This document shows positions 35,849 to 45,583 of a DNA stretch of 64,000 nucleotides, in pieces. Positions within the stretch are counted from its first letter, which is position 1. Each line of letters starts with the position of its first letter. The position numbers were made by a program, and so were the translations under genes. A model generated the notes under the pieces. That model worked only from the letters and a program-made list of their open reading frames with translations, made no database searches and had not been told where the DNA came from. This stretch comes from Psychroflexus lacisalsi (GTDB lineage Bacteria > Bacteroidota > Bacteroidia > Flavobacteriales > Flavobacteriaceae): the NCBI RefSeq assembly GCF_020164495.1, contig NZ_JAIQYZ010000005.1, positions 117,147 to 181,146 of the forward strand, written 5' to 3'.

Positions 35849-36469
35849 TTACTTCCTCCCAAAATCAGCTGGGATCTCCCCCCAAGATTTGGTTTGCCAC
35901 TTTAAAATAGGATTTTTAAATGTGTTTTTCTCAAGCCAAGCTTCCGCCCGTTTGATCAACTCGAATAACTTTTCGTTTTTGGAATTTTTACCTAGTTTAG
36001 TTTTGCATTTTTTTTGTCTGATCCAGGACATGGCGATTTTGGAATCCGTGTAAATCGGCAATTCACTTTTTTTATCTTTCAAGAAAGCCAAACCATGCAC
36101 CAAAGCCAGAAACTCACCAATATTGTTAGTTCCATTAGGAAACGGACCCATATGGAATAAAATCTGCTTGGTTTTAGTGACCACACCCCGGTATTCCATT
36201 CTGCCCGGATTACCGCTGGAAGCAGCGTCCACAGCAATAGATTTCCACTCAATACCTTCAGTAGAAAAAGATGCGGAAGTTAGTTTTTTTTGTTTTTGAT
36301 AGCCAAAGAAACCCATCGCGTAAGCGGTTTTGGCCTCTTCCAGGTTCGGGAAAGATTTGTATTTGGCATTGGGATAGTTTTGGATTTTCAGCTTGCACTC
36401 ATTCCAGGAGGAATAGATTCCTGGTTCATAACCTTCCCATACGACATAGTACTTAGAGGATTTGGCCAT
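35849..36469 (-). CDS. rnhA: Ribonuclease H with N-terminal viroplasmin domain
   Basis: A 206-residue protein. The first ~50 residues are a viroplasmin/RNase H1 hybrid-binding domain (YYVVWEGYEPGIYSSWNECK...AKTAYAMGFFG). The RNase HI domain follows, with the catalytic acidic residues visible in IAVDAASSG, NIGEFLALVHGL, PIYTDSKIAM and the final IPADFGRK. It degrades RNA in RNA:DNA hybrids. It lies 3 nt after the purN stop, so it is co-transcribed with purN. Confidence 0.93.
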   Translation of the reverse strand: MAKSSKYYVVWEGYEPGIYSSWNECKLKIQNYPNAKYKSFPNLEEAKTAYAMGFFGYQKQKKLTSASFSTEGIEWKSIAVDAASSGNPGRMEYRGVVTKTKQILFHMGPFPNGTNNIGEFLALVHGLAFLKDKKSELPIYTDSKIAMSWIRQKKCKTKLGKNSKNEKLFELIKRAEAWLEKNTFKNPILKWQTKSWGEIPADFGRK

Positions 36470-36472
36470 AAA

Positions 36473-37060
36473 TTAAGTCAACAGCTTTTCAATCACTTTG
36501 GGATAATGCTCATATTCTAGGCTATGAATTTTTTCTTCCAGAGAGTTAAGATCTTCATCATTATTAAGTTCTAATTTGATCTGAGCAATAATTTCACCTT
36601 CATCATACTCTTCATTTACATAATGTATAGTGATTCCACTTTCTTTATCCCTATTCTTCAATATTTTTCTGAAAACCCGCTCTCCATACATACCTTCACC
36701 ACCATATTTGGGGAGTAAAGAGGGATGAATGTTTATTATTTGTTTTGGAAATGCGGCTAAAAAAGACTCAGGGACTTTCAACAGGAAGCCTGCAAAAGCT
36801 ATTATACTGGGATCGATGTCTTTTATAACATTGATCAAAGAAGGAGAATCGTATAGGTCCTCTTTTTCAAAATGAACACACTTTATTCCCAAATCGTGAG
36901 CCCTTCGTAAAACTTTAGATTTTTTGTTGTTAGAGAATATATGAGAGACCTCAATGTTTTTATTATTTCTGAAATAATGATATATATTTACAGCATTTGT
37001 CCCATTACCAGAGGCAAAAACTACAATCTTTTTTTTTGAATTTGAATTTGAATCTTCCAT
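36473..37060 (-). CDS. purN: Phosphoribosylglycinamide formyltransferase
   Basis: A 195-residue GART enzyme transferring formyl from 10-formyl-THF to GAR in purine synthesis. The N-terminus KIVVFASGNGTNAVNI, the catalytic Asn/His area NIHPSLLPKYGGEGMYG and the conserved Asp in EEYDEGEIIAQ are clear. It is divergent from acpP with 154 nt between the starts and heads the purN-rnhA pair. Confidence 0.94.
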   Translation of the reverse strand: MEDSNSNSKKKIVVFASGNGTNAVNIYHYFRNNKNIEVSHIFSNNKKSKVLRRAHDLGIKCVHFEKEDLYDSPSLINVIKDIDPSIIAFAGFLLKVPESFLAAFPKQIINIHPSLLPKYGGEGMYGERVFRKILKNRDKESGITIHYVNEEYDEGEIIAQIKLELNNDEDLNSLEEKIHSLEYEHYPKVIEKLLT

Positions 37061-37153
37061 TTTACTTAATGTTGAATTTGAAATATAAGCAATTTCAAAA
37101 CTAATTTATAAAATATTATTATGTAAATTTAAACACATTTTCAGCTTAAAAAC

Positions 37154-37182
37154 TTGTTTTAAACTAAAGTTTTATATTTTTG
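37154..37182 (+). promoter_or_regulatory. Bacteroidota-type promoter of acpP (TTG / TATTTTTG)
   Basis: TATTTTTG at 37175-37182 matches TAnnTTTG, with TTG at 37154-37156 about 18 nt upstream as a -33 element. The box ends 32 nt before the acpP ATG. This is the best-spaced promoter in the window. Confidence 0.55.
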
Positions 37183-37214
37183 CGCACTGAATTTAAACAT
37201 AAAAAAATACAATC

Positions 37215-37451
37215 ATGTCAGACATTGCATCAAGAGTAAAAGCCATTATCGTTGATAAATTAGGCGTTGACGAAAACGAAGTTGTTACAGAAGCTAGCTT
37301 TACAAACGATTTGGGAGCAGATTCTTTGGATACAGTTGAGCTTATCATGGAATTCGAAAAAGAATTTGATATTCAAATACCTGATGACCAAGCAGAGAAC
37401 ATTTCTACAGTTGGTCAAGCTGTCTCTTACATAGAAGAAGCTAAAAAATAA
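37215..37451 (+). CDS. acpP: Acyl carrier protein
   Basis: A 78-residue acidic helical protein carrying the growing acyl chain on a phosphopantetheine attached to Ser37 in the conserved [10 protein letters not shown] motif. Length and sequence are canonical. It is followed after 13 nt by fabF and then rnc, the widespread acpP-fabF-rnc order. Confidence 0.98.
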   Translation: MSDIASRVKAIIVDKLGVDENEVVTEASFTNDLGADSLDTVELIMEFEKEFDIQIPDDQAENISTVGQAVSYIEEAKK

Positions 37452-37464
37452 ACAGTCTTATTTC

Positions 37465-38718
37465 ATGGAATTAAAGCGAGTTGTAGTTACTGGATTGGGT
37501 GCACTTACACCTATCGGAAATAATATATCAGAATACTGGGATAGCCTAATACACGGTAAAAGTGGGGCAGCGCCTATTACCTATTTTGATACTAGCCTGT
37601 TCAAAACCAAATTCGCTTGTGAAATAAAAAATTTTAATGCCAACGATTACTTCGACAGAAAAGAAGTGAGACGACTAGACAGGTTTGCACAATATGCTTT
37701 GGTAGCTTCAGATGAAGCCATCTTAGATTCTGGTGTAGATCTCAATGTGGTCGATAAATATCGTGTCGGTGTCATTTGGGGTGCCGGAATTGGTGGACTA
37801 GAGACTTTCCAAAACGAAGTTATTGACTTTGCAAAAGGAGATGGCACACCACGTTTCAACCCTTTCTTTATTCCAAAAATGATTGCAGACATTGCTCCGG
37901 GAAACATTTCCATCAAACATGGATTTATGGGTCCTAATTACGCAACAGTTTCTGCATGCGCCTCTTCTGCCAATGCTATGATAGACGCTCTCAACTATAT
38001 AAGGTTGGGGTATAGCGATATTATGGTTACCGGAGGAAGTGAAGCGGCGGTAACTCAGGCTGGTATGGGTGGATTTAATTCCATGCATGCGCTTTCCACA
38101 AGAAATGATGACCCACAAAAAGCATCAAGACCTTTCGATGCCAATAGAGATGGTTTTGTTCTTGGTGAAGGTGGAGGCGCTCTTATTCTTGAAGAATATG
38201 AGCACGCTAAAGCTAGAGGAGCGAAAATATATGCTGAAGTCATTGGAGGAGGAATGTCCTCTGATGCTTATCACATGACAGCTCCACATCCAGAAGGAAT
38301 TGGTGTCATCGCTGTGATGAAAAATTGCTTAGAAAATTCTGGATTAAAGCCTGAAGATGTAGATACTATAAATACACATGGTACTTCTACACCTCTTGGT
38401 GATGTAGCAGAATTGAAAGCGATTAAACAAGTTTTTGGTGAACATGCTAAAAACATCAATATTAATTCTACGAAATCCATGACTGGTCACTTACTTGGCG
38501 CTGCAGGAGCAGTAGAAGCTATCGCTTCTATTCTTGCCATGCAAAATAGCTTGGTTCCACCAACAATCAATCATGAAACTGCAGATGAGAATATTGACTC
38601 AGAACTCAACCTGACATTGAACAAACCTCAAAAAAGAGAAATCAAAGTTGCCATGAGTAATACTTTTGGTTTCGGAGGACACAATGCCTGTGTAGCTTTC
38701 AAAAAGATGGAGGAGTAG
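37465..38718 (+). CDS. fabF: Beta-ketoacyl-ACP synthase II
   Basis: A 417-residue condensing enzyme of fatty-acid elongation. The Cys-His-His triad is visible in VSACASSANAMIDA, NTHGTSTPLGD and STKSMTGHLLGAAGA. It condenses malonyl-ACP with acyl-ACP and is the FabF type by length and neighbours. It lies between acpP and rnc in the usual fatty-acid operon. Confidence 0.97.
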   Translation: MELKRVVVTGLGALTPIGNNISEYWDSLIHGKSGAAPITYFDTSLFKTKFACEIKNFNANDYFDRKEVRRLDRFAQYALVASDEAILDSGVDLNVVDKYRVGVIWGAGIGGLETFQNEVIDFAKGDGTPRFNPFFIPKMIADIAPGNISIKHGFMGPNYATVSACASSANAMIDALNYIRLGYSDIMVTGGSEAAVTQAGMGGFNSMHALSTRNDDPQKASRPFDANRDGFVLGEGGGALILEEYEHAKARGAKIYAEVIGGGMSSDAYHMTAPHPEGIGVIAVMKNCLENSGLKPEDVDTINTHGTSTPLGDVAELKAIKQVFGEHAKNININSTKSMTGHLLGAAGAVEAIASILAMQNSLVPPTINHETADENIDSELNLTLNKPQKREIKVAMSNTFGFGGHNACVAFKKMEE

Positions 38719-38732
38719 TTTATTTATTTTGA

Positions 38733-39470
38733 ATGAAATTTTTAAAACATATACTAAACGAATCCCGTTCTCGCAGAGACGGGATTTTTTTTCAAAAAAT
38801 CCAAAAGATTGTAAGAGTTAAGCCCGGTAACTTACCTATTTACAAGCAGGCATTTACACACACTTCTCTGAAATCTAAAGACGAGGAAGGGCAAATAATA
38901 AGCTATGAACGTCTGGAATTTCTCGGGGATTCAATCCTAGGCGCAGTGATCTCTACTTACCTTTTTGAAAACGCTCCTTATGGGGATGAAGGCTACCTTA
39001 CTAAAATGCGTTCAAAAATTGTAAGTCGTAAACATCTTAACTTGTTGGGTGAAAATTTTAATCTTACAGATTTGATCCTTTCGGAAATCCCAGCAGAAAG
39101 GCTTGGTAAGAACATCAATGGTAATCTATTTGAAGCACTTATAGGCGCTATTTATGTTGACAAAGGTTTTAAAGCTTGCGAAAACTTCATTTATAAAAAA
39201 GTAATTCAGGAAGATGTAGATCTAGCTAAACTGGAAAAACGAGTCGTCAGCTATAAAAGCCTGATGATAGAATGGTGCCAGAAAAATAAATTCCCATTTG
39301 AATTTGTTATTGAAGATGATTTCGGAAAGGATGAAGAGAAGCATTTTGCTGTAAAATTATTCATCAACAATGAAATCTCCGGTAAAGCAAGGGAAACTTC
39401 CAAAAAACGTGCTGAAGAAAAAGCTTCACAAAGAGCTTATTTCACATTTCAAAATCACATTAATATCTAA
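38733..39470 (+). CDS. rnc: Ribonuclease III
   Basis: A 245-residue double-strand-specific endonuclease. The signature ERLEFLGDSILGAVIS holds the catalytic Glu and Asp, and the second acidic pair is in NLFEALIGAIYVDKG. The C-terminal double-stranded RNA-binding domain ends with ARETSKKRAEEKASQRAY. It matures rRNA and processes mRNA. It is 14 nt after fabF. Confidence 0.96.
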   Translation: MKFLKHILNESRSRRDGIFFQKIQKIVRVKPGNLPIYKQAFTHTSLKSKDEEGQIISYERLEFLGDSILGAVISTYLFENAPYGDEGYLTKMRSKIVSRKHLNLLGENFNLTDLILSEIPAERLGKNINGNLFEALIGAIYVDKGFKACENFIYKKVIQEDVDLAKLEKRVVSYKSLMIEWCQKNKFPFEFVIEDDFGKDEEKHFAVKLFINNEISGKARETSKKRAEEKASQRAYFTFQNHINI

Positions 39471-39599
39471 AATACTTTCCACGAAAACGTTTTCTTGACG
39501 TTTAGTCCCGCATTAAGCAAGCTAAGAGTTGATGCATCTTGTTTTGTTTCATATATTTACAATTGGTTCTGTCGTAAATGAAGGCAATTTTTGTAAATT

Positions 39600-40088
39600 A
39601 TGATCATGAAAAAAAAGAAATTCAGTTTATCTGATTTTGAAATTTGTGATTTTAAACTTATTGGCATTCATTCCCAACAAGAACCTCACAAATTGGCTTA
39701 CCTTATAAATACCATTCTAAAAACAAATTTTAAAAGAATGGAACATGATCTGGATCTTAAAATAAACGGTCAGGTCGTAGGTTTTCCTGTTTTCGATTAC
39801 TATAATGAGGAGTGGGACACCAAATCTCATTTAGTCTGTAATAAAGTAAGCATTGAGCAAGAATTTAAAGCAGCTGAAAATTTATTTGGTATCGACGATT
39901 TTATAAAAACAGAGTTCTTATTAAAAGACTACAAACGTGTAGATTACCTTTTAAAGATAGAGGACGAGCTTGATATTTTCAACCCTCAACTCGTCATAGA
40001 TAAACTGATAAAACTGCACCAAATATCTATGATATATACTATAGATACTAGTGCATTAAAACACCCTGAACATTTAATTTTAGACTAA
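39600..40088 (+). CDS. IPExxxVDY-type hypothetical protein
   Basis: A 162-residue protein found before pyruvate kinase in many Bacteroidota. The family's namesake motif near the C-terminus appears here as DYKRVDYLLKIED, a loose match. No signal peptide or membrane helix. Function is unknown. The stop and the pyk ATG share one base (TAATG at 40086-40090), so the pair is translationally coupled. Start ATG 39600 or ATG 39606 are both possible. Confidence 0.8.
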   Translation: MIMKKKKFSLSDFEICDFKLIGIHSQQEPHKLAYLINTILKTNFKRMEHDLDLKINGQVVGFPVFDYYNEEWDTKSHLVCNKVSIEQEFKAAENLFGIDDFIKTEFLLKDYKRVDYLLKIEDELDIFNPQLVIDKLIKLHQISMIYTIDTSALKHPEHLILD

Positions 40089-41518
40089 TGAAAGCAACAA
40101 AGAAAACAAAAATAGTTTCCACACTAGGCCCTGCAACTAGCAAAAAAGAGGTCCTGAAAGATATGCTAGATGCAGGAGTAAATATTTTTAGAATCAACTT
40201 TTCACACGCCGATCACGAAGGTGTAAAAGAACGTGTAAAAATGATTCGCGATCTTAATGAAGAGTATGGCTACAATGCTGGTATTCTTGGTGATTTACAA
40301 GGTCCTAAACTACGTGTTGGGGTGATGAAAGATGAAGTGATCGTGGAACCAGGAGATGAAATTGTTTTTGCTACAGGAGAAGAGTTTGAAGGGACAAAAA
40401 CACGTGTGTTCATGAACTACGATACTTTCCCACAAGATGTAAAAGCTGGTGAACGCATTTTACTTGATGATGGCAAACTGATTTTCGAAGTTATCAACAC
40501 CGATCGTAAAAGTGAAGTCAAAACTAAAGTTATACAAGGTGGACCTCTAAAGTCCAGAAAAGGAGTTAATCTTCCAAATACCAATATCTCACTACCTGCA
40601 TTGACAGAAAAAGATGTAGAGGATGCAATTTTTGCCTGTGAACTGCAAGTGGACTGGATCGCTTTATCTTTTGTAAGATTTGCAAGTGATCTAAAGCAAC
40701 TTCAGAAGATAATTAAAAAACATAGTGCGCATAAAATTCCTATCATATCTAAAATTGAAAAACCTGAAGGGGTCAAAAATATAGATAAAATTATAGCTTA
40801 TTGCGATGGAATAATGGTAGCCCGTGGAGATTTGGGTGTCGAGGTCCCTGCACACGAAGTTCCATTAATTCAAAAGCAACTGGTCCTAAAAGCAAAGCAA
40901 GCAAGAATCCCTGTCATTATCGCCACACAAATGATGGAAACAATGATTGATAGCCTAACGCCAACAAGGGCGGAGGTAAATGATGTTGCTAACTCTGTGA
41001 TGGATGGTGCCGATGCTGTGATGCTATCTGGAGAAACTTCAGTGGGAAAATACCCAGTACAAGTTATCCAAAAAATGACTCAGATCTTGAAAAGTGTTGA
41101 AAATTCCCCACTTATCCGGGTTCCACATGAAGCTCCTCAAATTCAGACAAAGCGATATTTAACCAAATCGATTTGTTACCACGCTGCCTTAATGGCGAAT
41201 GAAATTGACGCCAGTGCGATTTGTACATTAACCAATAGTGGTTATACAGCTTTTCAGATTTCGGCATGGAGACCAGCTTCGCATATTTTAGCTTTCACTT
41301 CCAACAAACGAATTTTAACTCAGTTGAGTTTACTATGGGGTGTACAGGCTTTTTTCTATGACAAATTCGATAGTACAGACGTCACAGTAGAAGACATCAA
41401 CTCTATTGCAAAAGCTAAGAAATATGTTGAGAAAGGAGACTTTACCATCAACCTGGCAGCAATGCCAATTGAAGATAAGGGTATGGTGAACACATTAAGA
41501 GTTTCAGAGATTAATTAG
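40088..41518 (+). CDS. pyk: Pyruvate kinase
   Basis: A 476-residue glycolytic enzyme converting PEP and ADP to pyruvate and ATP. It has the N-terminal KIVSTLGPAT, the metal/substrate motif IISKIEKPEGVKNI, MVARGDLGVEV and the effector-domain C-terminus. Length is normal for a single-chain pyruvate kinase. A good hairpin with a T-run follows the stop. Confidence 0.98.
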   Translation: MKATKKTKIVSTLGPATSKKEVLKDMLDAGVNIFRINFSHADHEGVKERVKMIRDLNEEYGYNAGILGDLQGPKLRVGVMKDEVIVEPGDEIVFATGEEFEGTKTRVFMNYDTFPQDVKAGERILLDDGKLIFEVINTDRKSEVKTKVIQGGPLKSRKGVNLPNTNISLPALTEKDVEDAIFACELQVDWIALSFVRFASDLKQLQKIIKKHSAHKIPIISKIEKPEGVKNIDKIIAYCDGIMVARGDLGVEVPAHEVPLIQKQLVLKAKQARIPVIIATQMMETMIDSLTPTRAEVNDVANSVMDGADAVMLSGETSVGKYPVQVIQKMTQILKSVENSPLIRVPHEAPQIQTKRYLTKSICYHAALMANEIDASAICTLTNSGYTAFQISAWRPASHILAFTSNKRILTQLSLLWGVQAFFYDKFDSTDVTVEDINSIAKAKKYVEKGDFTINLAAMPIEDKGMVNTLRVSEIN

Positions 41519-41539
41519 TCTTAATAACATATTGGTAAC

Positions 41540-41591
41540 AACCCTGAAAATGTTAAACTGTTTTATACAAGTTGATTTTTCAGGGTTTTTT
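41540..41591 (+). terminator. Intrinsic terminator after pyk
   Basis: AACCCTGAAAA (41540-41550) pairs with TTTTCAGGGTT (41577-41587), an 11-bp stem with a long A+T-rich loop, followed by a T-run to 41591. It starts 22 nt after the pyk stop and closes the acpP-to-pyk operon. Confidence 0.65.
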
Positions 41592-41760
41592 ATTCCTAAA
41601 AATTGAAGTGTTTCTAATATAAAAGACTCAACACGAGTATCTTTCTTAAGAAGTTTTTTGGCGAATGATGAATCATATCCTCTGCAAATTAAAAGAGCTC
41701 TTGTCACTGTTTTTGACTCAAGATGACAAGCAACACTTGAAGAATTTCAATCATTTAGCT

Positions 41761-42435
41761 TTATGAACTCTTACCCGCCAATACGATCACAAATTCTCCT
41801 TTGGGTTTTTTCTCTTCGAAATGAGCTATGACCTCGGCTAAAGTTCCACGAATCGTTTCTTCGTAGAGTTTTGAAATCTCACGGGAAATTGAGACTTGAC
41901 GATCTGCTCCAAAATGCTCAACCAACTGCTGTAATGTTTTAGGAATTTTATAAGGTGACTCATAAAAAATGATGGTCCTATCTTCTTCAGCCAATGCTTT
42001 CAATCGTTTTTGTCTGCCTTTTTTGGCTGGTAAAAAGCCTTCAAAGACAAACTTATCATTCGGTAAACCACTATTCACCAGAGCAGGGACAAAAGCCGTT
42101 GCCCCAGGCAGACATTCAATCTTGATGTCCTGAGCAACACAAGCCCTAACGAGCAAGAATCCAGGATCAGAAATGCCCGGTGTGCCCGCATCGGTTATAA
42201 TCGCCATTTCCCGACCGTTTTTAATTTGCTTCACCACAGAATCTGTCATTCCATGTTCATTGTGCATGTGGTAGCTTTGCATAGGCGTTTCAATGCCATA
42301 ATGTTTGAGCAAAATCCCGCTAACACGTGTATCTTCAGCAAGAATAACATCAACAGATTTCAAAACCTCAACAGCTCTGTAAGTCATATCTGCAAGGTTG
42401 CCAATAGGGGTTGGTACCAAAATTAATTTTGACAT
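41761..42435 (-). CDS. rsmI: 16S rRNA (cytidine(1402)-2'-O)-methyltransferase
   Basis: A 224-residue SAM-dependent tetrapyrrole-methylase-fold enzyme. VPTPIGNLADMTYRAVEVL is the standard N-terminus, and LAEDTRVSGILLKHYGI and ITDAGTPGISDPGFLLVR are typical. It methylates C1402 of 16S rRNA. It follows a flavobacterial hypothetical gene with a 2-nt gap. The chain is a little shorter than the ~280-residue enterobacterial form. Confidence 0.95.
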   Translation of the reverse strand: MSKLILVPTPIGNLADMTYRAVEVLKSVDVILAEDTRVSGILLKHYGIETPMQSYHMHNEHGMTDSVVKQIKNGREMAIITDAGTPGISDPGFLLVRACVAQDIKIECLPGATAFVPALVNSGLPNDKFVFEGFLPAKKGRQKRLKALAEEDRTIIFYESPYKIPKTLQQLVEHFGADRQVSISREISKLYEETIRGTLAEVIAHFEEKKPKGEFVIVLAGKSS

Positions 42436-42437
42436 AC

Positions 42438-43394
42438 TTACTCAAATTTACGTTCTACAATCTCCATGAATCTGACTTCCGTTGCTTCTTTTCCAGTCCA
42501 GTGATTATAATCGGGTTTCACTTGGTTTTGAATAAAAGATTCAACTTCAGAAAAAGAAGACATAGTATTGAGTTGAGAAAGTACGCGGTTGTAATCGTCT
42601 GTACTCCCTCCAAATAAATGATTGGTAAAGGCAATTCTATCGTTAAGTCCTATTTTTATGCCTTTTTTTAGTTTATCATTGAGAGATCGCTTTTCGGAAT
42701 GTCCAGAGTTTAGGTTGGATTGAATTTCTTCAGGATCTGGTGGCGGAGATTTTGATTCTTCTTTAGGTACTTCTGGATTTTTCTTTGGGTATTCTTGTTT
42801 TGCAGGATCGGGAGCTGACTGTTCTTCAGGTTTTGGTTCAAAATCGGGCAAATCGTCGAAATGAACTCCGTAATTATTGAAGTCATCTTCTGTTGGATAG
42901 GGTTTATTTGAAGCTGGCTTATCCTCTTCAGTCTCTGGATCTGGTGACTGTTTATTTTCTTCTGAGCTTTCCCCACCTTTTTTTGGCGGGTTTGTTTCAG
43001 AACTAAATTTTGAACTTCCAGTAAGTTTTTGGAATTCAGCTAAAAGCAAATCTACTTGTTCAGATTCTGCAGGCATTTGTGAAACAATGTCCTTTATTTT
43101 TTCCGTATTGGGTTCTGAAATAGGATCAGGATTGTAATCCATTCCATCAGGTGACTTGTAATGACCGCTTTCTTCGTCAATATCGCTAAATTGCTGTTCA
43201 AAAGCTTCTTTAAATTCAGTTTTAGAAACTTCAGACTTCAGACCACCAAAATGTAATTCAGCAAAAGCCAAAATGCTCAACTTCTCATAGAGAATACCAG
43301 TTTCTTTTTTCAACTTATGAATGTCTGCTCTATTCTTTAATTTTAGAATTCGCTCTGCCAGACTTATCAGCTCATCCTCTAAAACTCTCTTCAT
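42438..43394 (-). CDS. Hypothetical protein with Pro/Glu/Ser-rich linker
   Basis: A 318-residue protein I do not assign to a named family. The first ~75 residues are helical (LISLAERILKLKNRADIHKL), residues ~90-215 are a low-complexity acidic and proline-rich linker (for example PKKGGESSEENKQSPDPETE), and the last ~95 residues form a conserved-looking domain (KKGIKIGLNDRIAFTNHLFG, NHWTGKEATEVRFMEIVERK). There are no membrane helices. It forms a pair with rsmI and is divergent from tdk (100 nt between starts). Function is unknown. Confidence 0.85.
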   Translation of the reverse strand: MKRVLEDELISLAERILKLKNRADIHKLKKETGILYEKLSILAFAELHFGGLKSEVSKTEFKEAFEQQFSDIDEESGHYKSPDGMDYNPDPISEPNTEKIKDIVSQMPAESEQVDLLLAEFQKLTGSSKFSSETNPPKKGGESSEENKQSPDPETEEDKPASNKPYPTEDDFNNYGVHFDDLPDFEPKPEEQSAPDPAKQEYPKKNPEVPKEESKSPPPDPEEIQSNLNSGHSEKRSLNDKLKKGIKIGLNDRIAFTNHLFGGSTDDYNRVLSQLNTMSSFSEVESFIQNQVKPDYNHWTGKEATEVRFMEIVERKFE

Positions 43395-43494
43395 AACATT
43401 TGTGATTTTCTTTTTTAAAGGCCCTATATTTTTTGCTAATTTTAGCCTTGATTATTTGTAGTGAAAACTATTTATTAACGCCCTAAATTACAAA

Positions 43495-44133
43495 ATGTTT
43501 CTCGAAAACACTGTTAATCATAAAGAGCAATTTGGCTGGATCGAAGTGATCTGCGGAAGTATGTTTTCTGGAAAAACGGAAGAATTGATCCGAAGGCTCA
43601 AACGCGCCAAATTTGCAAAACAAAAAGTAGAAATCTTTAAACCTCAAATAGATAGAAGATACCACGATGAAGAAGTGGTTTCTCACGACGAAAATTCCAT
43701 TCGCTCCACACCGGTTCCTGCAGCTGCCAACATCAGGCTGCTTGCAGACAGTTGCGATGTGGTAGGTATTGATGAAGCTCAATTTTTTGACGATGAAATC
43801 ATTTCGGTTTGCAATGACTTGGCCAACAGAGGCGTGAGGGTGATTGTTGCCGGATTGGATATGGATTTTAAAGGAAATCCCTTTGGGCCTATGCCCAATT
43901 TGATGGCTACTGCAGAATATGTGACAAAAGTCCATGCCGTTTGTACTCGAACTGGGAATCTAGCGCAGTACAGTTTCAGAAAATCCACCAAAGAGGACCT
44001 GGTTTTATTGGGTGAAACCGATGAGTACGAACCATTGAGCAGAGCAGCTTACTTCAAAGCTATGCTGAAGGAGAAAATAAAGCATATCGACGTTAAAGAT
44101 CCTGAAGAATTGACCCAACAAAAAAAAAGCTGA
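43495..44133 (+). CDS. tdk: Thymidine kinase (type II)
   Basis: A 212-residue enzyme phosphorylating thymidine in salvage. The P-loop [15 protein letters not shown], the [10 protein letters not shown] motif with the catalytic Glu and the lasso-loop area ([17 protein letters not shown]) are clear. Zinc-site Cys are partly present (CTRTG). It is followed by alr after 3 nt, so the two are co-transcribed. Confidence 0.97.
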   Translation: MFLENTVNHKEQFGWIEVICGSMFSGKTEELIRRLKRAKFAKQKVEIFKPQIDRRYHDEEVVSHDENSIRSTPVPAAANIRLLADSCDVVGIDEAQFFDDEIISVCNDLANRGVRVIVAGLDMDFKGNPFGPMPNLMATAEYVTKVHAVCTRTGNLAQYSFRKSTKEDLVLLGETDEYEPLSRAAYFKAMLKEKIKHIDVKDPEELTQQKKS

Positions 44134-44136
44134 ATA

Positions 44137-45240
44137 ATGTCCAAAGTTCTAGAAACCCGTCTGGAAATTGTCCTCAAGGCTTTGGAATACAATTTCAATT
44201 TGCTGAAAAGCAATCTGAGTCCGAATACCAAAATGATGGGAGTTGTGAAAGCTTTCGCTTATGGAACAGATTCTATTATCATCGGAAAACATTTGGTTAA
44301 GCTGGGAGCAGAACATTTGGCAGTTGCCTACATTGAGGAAGGTGTTCGATTAAGAGAAGCTGGTGTTCAGGTGCCTATTTTGGTATTCTACCCTCAACTC
44401 GAGAAAATTCACAATTTAATCGATTATCAACTTACGCCAAGTGTTTATACCCATCGCTTTTTGGAAGGACTATGCAAAGAATTACCTCATCATGAAGTAA
44501 ATGAGATCGGAATTCATTTGAAAATCAACACAGGATTGAATCGGCTAGGATTTGAGTTAACTGAATTGGATTCAATCTTGAAGCATTTAGAGTTAGAGCC
44601 TAAAATTAAAGTTGCTGGAGTTTTTTCACACCTGGCGGCTTCAGGAAATAAAAATGAAGTTGAATTTACCAAAGCTCAGATTGCTAAATTTACGGAAGCA
44701 AAAACCTTTTTTGAATCTCATTTAGATTATGATTTCCTTTGTCACATTTGTAATTCTAGTGGGATTCTGAATTTTCCCGAAGCTGAATTTGACATGGTAC
44801 GTGCCGGAATCGCTTTATACGGTTATGGAAATAATCCGACTGAACACAAACTATTAAAAGCGGTAGCCAGCTTGAAAACTGTGATCGCCCAATTAAGAAC
44901 CATCCAGAAAGGTGATAGCGTGGGTTACGAACGTAAATTCAAAGCTGAACACACCACCAAAATCGCTACACTGCCTCTTGGCTACGCCGATGGAATTTCC
45001 AGAATTTTTGGAAATGGCAAAGCCCAAATTCTGGTCAATGGGAAAAAAGCACCGATTATAGGCAACGTTTGTATGGATACCTTGATGGTAGACGTGACAG
45101 GCATCGATTGTGAAGAAGGTGATGAAGTGGAGGTTTTTGGAAAAAATAACACAGTAATTGACTTTGACATTGAGCAACAAACTATTCCCTACGAAGTGAT
45201 TACCAGAATTTCTCAACGAGTGACGAGGGTGCTGGTTTAA
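44137..45240 (+). CDS. alr: Alanine racemase
   Basis: A 367-residue PLP enzyme converting L- to D-alanine for peptidoglycan. The PLP lysine is Lys38 in VVKAFAYGTDS, where the second base of the usual KANAYG motif is changed to F, and the tyrosine motif is PLGYADGISR. The length is normal. It lies downstream of tdk, with no obvious terminator before the toxin-antitoxin pair, which is on the opposite strand. Confidence 0.95.
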   Translation: MSKVLETRLEIVLKALEYNFNLLKSNLSPNTKMMGVVKAFAYGTDSIIIGKHLVKLGAEHLAVAYIEEGVRLREAGVQVPILVFYPQLEKIHNLIDYQLTPSVYTHRFLEGLCKELPHHEVNEIGIHLKINTGLNRLGFELTELDSILKHLELEPKIKVAGVFSHLAASGNKNEVEFTKAQIAKFTEAKTFFESHLDYDFLCHICNSSGILNFPEAEFDMVRAGIALYGYGNNPTEHKLLKAVASLKTVIAQLRTIQKGDSVGYERKFKAEHTTKIATLPLGYADGISRIFGNGKAQILVNGKKAPIIGNVCMDTLMVDVTGIDCEEGDEVEVFGKNNTVIDFDIEQQTIPYEVITRISQRVTRVLV

Positions 45241-45328
45241 AATTTCAAATCTATTATTACAGATTTTCTTCTCTTATATGCTAATGGCTTATATAGCACA
45301 TCAAATTATTACGTCTGTCTAAAGTATT

Positions 45329-45583
45329 CTAACAATGATATCGACATGCTGCAATATATAATTTATCATTTTCATATTTGTATACCAGTCGATGTTCTGA
45401 AGTGATACGTCTGGACCAATAACCGTGTAAGACTCCTTTTAAAGCTTCTGGCTTTCCAATTCCATCAAAAGAAGTTCGCATGCAACTTTTGATAAGTTCA
45501 TTTATGCGTTTAGCTATTTTCTTGTCAACTTTTTGCCAGTACAAATAATCCTCACATGATTTAGTCGACCAAGTAATACTCAT
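45329..45583 (-). CDS. yoeB: YoeB family toxin (ribosome-dependent mRNA endonuclease)
   Basis: An 84-residue RelE-superfamily toxin. It has SCEDYLYWQKVDKKIAKRINELI and the conserved C-terminus GYWSRRITSEHRLVYKYEND...AACRYHC, including the catalytic-type Glu, Arg and His residues. It cleaves mRNA at the ribosome A site. The antitoxin gene is immediately upstream with a TAATG overlap, so the pair is translationally coupled. Confidence 0.93.
   Translation of the reverse strand: MSITWSTKSCEDYLYWQKVDKKIAKRINELIKSCMRTSFDGIGKPEALKGVLHGYWSRRITSEHRLVYKYENDKLYIAACRYHC

Noticed and set aside
37081..37214. Riboswitch in the acpP leader
   Set aside because: The leader is short and A+T-rich and shows no known riboswitch fold.
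41504..41707. 67-codon frame on the minus strand after pyk
   Set aside because: It overlaps the pyk stop and the terminator hairpin and has no recognisable family; probably chance.
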